Below are positions 33,086 to 33,802 of a DNA stretch of 33,802 bases, piece after piece. The stretch is taken from the NCBI GenBank assembly GCA_030263535.1, contig SZPB01000018.1:1-33802 (forward strand), written 5' to 3'. The notes beneath the pieces are model-generated. The model did not search any database. It was not told where the DNA came from and was given only the letters and a program-made list of their open reading frames with translations. The position numbers and the translations under genes are program-made. Positions within the stretch are counted from its first letter, which is position 1; each line of letters begins with the position of its first letter. Source of the DNA: Cytophagia bacterium CHB2 (GTDB taxonomy: Bacteria; Zhuqueibacterota; Zhuqueibacteria; Zhuqueibacterales; Zhuqueibacteraceae).

Positions 33086-33706
33086 ATGTCCCAAGACTTC
33101 ACCCCCGCCGAGCTCAAATCGCGGATTACCAAGCTCCACGATCCGCGCACGCCGCAGGAAGAGCTCAAGCGTATCGTCATGACGCTCGCACACCTCGATA
33201 ATGCCGAGGCATTGCAGGCGCTGGAGGAATTTCGTCAGTCGTCGCGCGCGGCGGAGGTCGAATGGATCGAGCAGGCGATTGACGAATCCACGTACTTCGT
33301 GTTGGAGCCAAAGAACGAGCGCGAGGAGAAAGATTACCTTCGCGTCGAGTTGTGGCAGGAATACGAAGAAGAGTTGTACGACAAAATGGCTCAGCGCGAG
33401 GCTGCGGAAGTCCACAAACAGCAGCTCGAAGTCGAGAAAGAATTCCTCGAAGAAGCCATGGCTGCTGCGCCGAATGAGAGCATCCGTTTGCAAGTCATAG
33501 CGCGCCACAGCGGCATTGACACTCTCATTCTCATGGCCGTGAACGATCGCATGAATCTCGAAGACGAAATTGTCGGCTTGGAATTCATCCTCGCGCAAAT
33601 TGAAAAGGCCGTCGAGTCGCCGCTCTATCGCACGCACGGCAAGCGCGAGATCGGTGTACATATTCATCGCGATTGCGAGACCTGGCTCAAAAAACGTAAG
33701 GAATAG
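33086..33706 (+). CDS. Charged helical protein of unknown function
   Basis: A 206-residue protein from ATG 33086, six bases after AGGAG. An in-frame ATG at 33035 would overlap the previous gene and lacks a site. The first part reads FTPAELKSRITKLHDPRTPQ, then LAHLDNAEALQALEEFRQSS, a HEAT-like helical pair. A very acidic coiled-coil follows (LWQEYEEELYDKMAQREAAE, VHKQQLEVEKEFLEEAM), then amphipathic helices and a basic end (RDCETWLKKRKE). No catalytic motif was seen. The Glu/Lys content and predicted helices suggest an adaptor or scaffold. It lies in the same direction as the CRISPR genes and directly before a membrane-anchored protein. Confidence 0.6.
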   Translation: MSQDFTPAELKSRITKLHDPRTPQEELKRIVMTLAHLDNAEALQALEEFRQSSRAAEVEWIEQAIDESTYFVLEPKNEREEKDYLRVELWQEYEEELYDKMAQREAAEVHKQQLEVEKEFLEEAMAAAPNESIRLQVIARHSGIDTLILMAVNDRMNLEDEIVGLEFILAQIEKAVESPLYRTHGKREIGVHIHRDCETWLKKRKE

Positions 33707-33708
33707 AC

Positions 33709-33802
33709 ATGGAACTGTTCAACGCTATTGGCTCTTTTGTCAGCATTCTCGCCGCGCTCTTTTCGCTTTTAGCGTGGCTCAAGGCGCGTAGAGTACAAAA
33801 AG
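33709..33802 (+). CDS. Start of a membrane-anchored protein (cut by window end)
   Basis: Thirty-one codons are visible from ATG 33709, two bases after the previous stop, with AAGGA nine bases upstream. They encode a short N-terminus and one transmembrane helix (IGSFVSILAALFSLLAWLKA), followed by a basic RRVQK stop-transfer. This is an N-out/C-in type anchor with the bulk of the protein outside the window. Given the operon, a membrane effector of the CRISPR response is possible, but nothing beyond the helix can be seen. Confidence 0.6.
   Translation, partial: MELFNAIGSFVSILAALFSLLAWLKARRVQK

Overview
The window looks like chromosomal DNA of an uncultured or little-studied bacterium of the FCB group (Calditrichota, KSB1 or Ignavibacteria-like). 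The main evidence is a type IX secretion C-terminal tail (NYPNPFNPST followed by a beta-sandwich ending in GIYLVRMEAG) at the left edge, and a second, damaged tail after a beta-propeller gene. The taxonomic placement is an inference. The region is almost entirely accessory: defence systems, integration scars and decaying genes.

Layout. (1) 1-1.2 kb: an orphan secretion tail, then gene-poor DNA. (2) 1.3-4.3 kb, minus strand: an integrase module with a tyrosine recombinase, four small proteins (two of them tandem paralogues), a small acidic protein and an internally deleted cytosine DNA methyltransferase. (3) 4.5-13.3 kb, minus strand: a type I restriction-modification operon hsdM-hsdS-(AlbA_2/Schlafen-like)-hsdR-(YgjP-like metallopeptidase). 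Its junctions overlap by a few bases and it closes on a strong intrinsic terminator. (4) 13.9-17.5 kb, minus strand: a DUF1624-type membrane protein, a secreted ankyrin protein with a recent internal duplication, and a secreted beta-propeller protein that has lost its sorting tail. (5) 17.5-19.4 kb: a 94-bp element with perfect 16-bp inverted ends, a VapBC pair whose antitoxin has a premature TAG, and an attachment-site-like scar (3' half of a tRNA, terminator, three GGGACA repeats at 10-bp spacing, an inverted repeat). (6) 19.5 kb to the right edge, plus strand: a type III CRISPR effector operon.

The CRISPR operon closely matches the fused-subunit III-D variant (III-Dv) known from Synechocystis. 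It encodes Cas10 without an HD domain but with an intact GGDD cyclase motif, a Cas7-Cas5(Csx10)-Cas11-like fusion, a double Cas7 (Cas7-2x), Csx19, and a large Cas7 of the TIGR03986 type. That last subunit carries an N-terminal cold-shock (CspA-like) domain, the most unusual feature of the window. Upstream lie two cyclic-oligoadenylate sensor genes (a Cas_NE0113-type CARF protein with a C-terminal helical/winged region, and a CARF-HEPN ribonuclease of the Csm6/Cas02710 type) and a broken CARF paralogue. Downstream, closely spaced on the same strand, are three proteins I cannot name: a 460-residue protein with a HEPN-like RN-x3-H motif, a charged helical protein, and a membrane-anchored protein cut by the window edge. 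The expected logic is target RNA recognition by the complex, cOA synthesis by Cas10, and activation of CARF-HEPN and perhaps the downstream proteins. No CRISPR array, cas1, cas2 or cas6 lies in the window.
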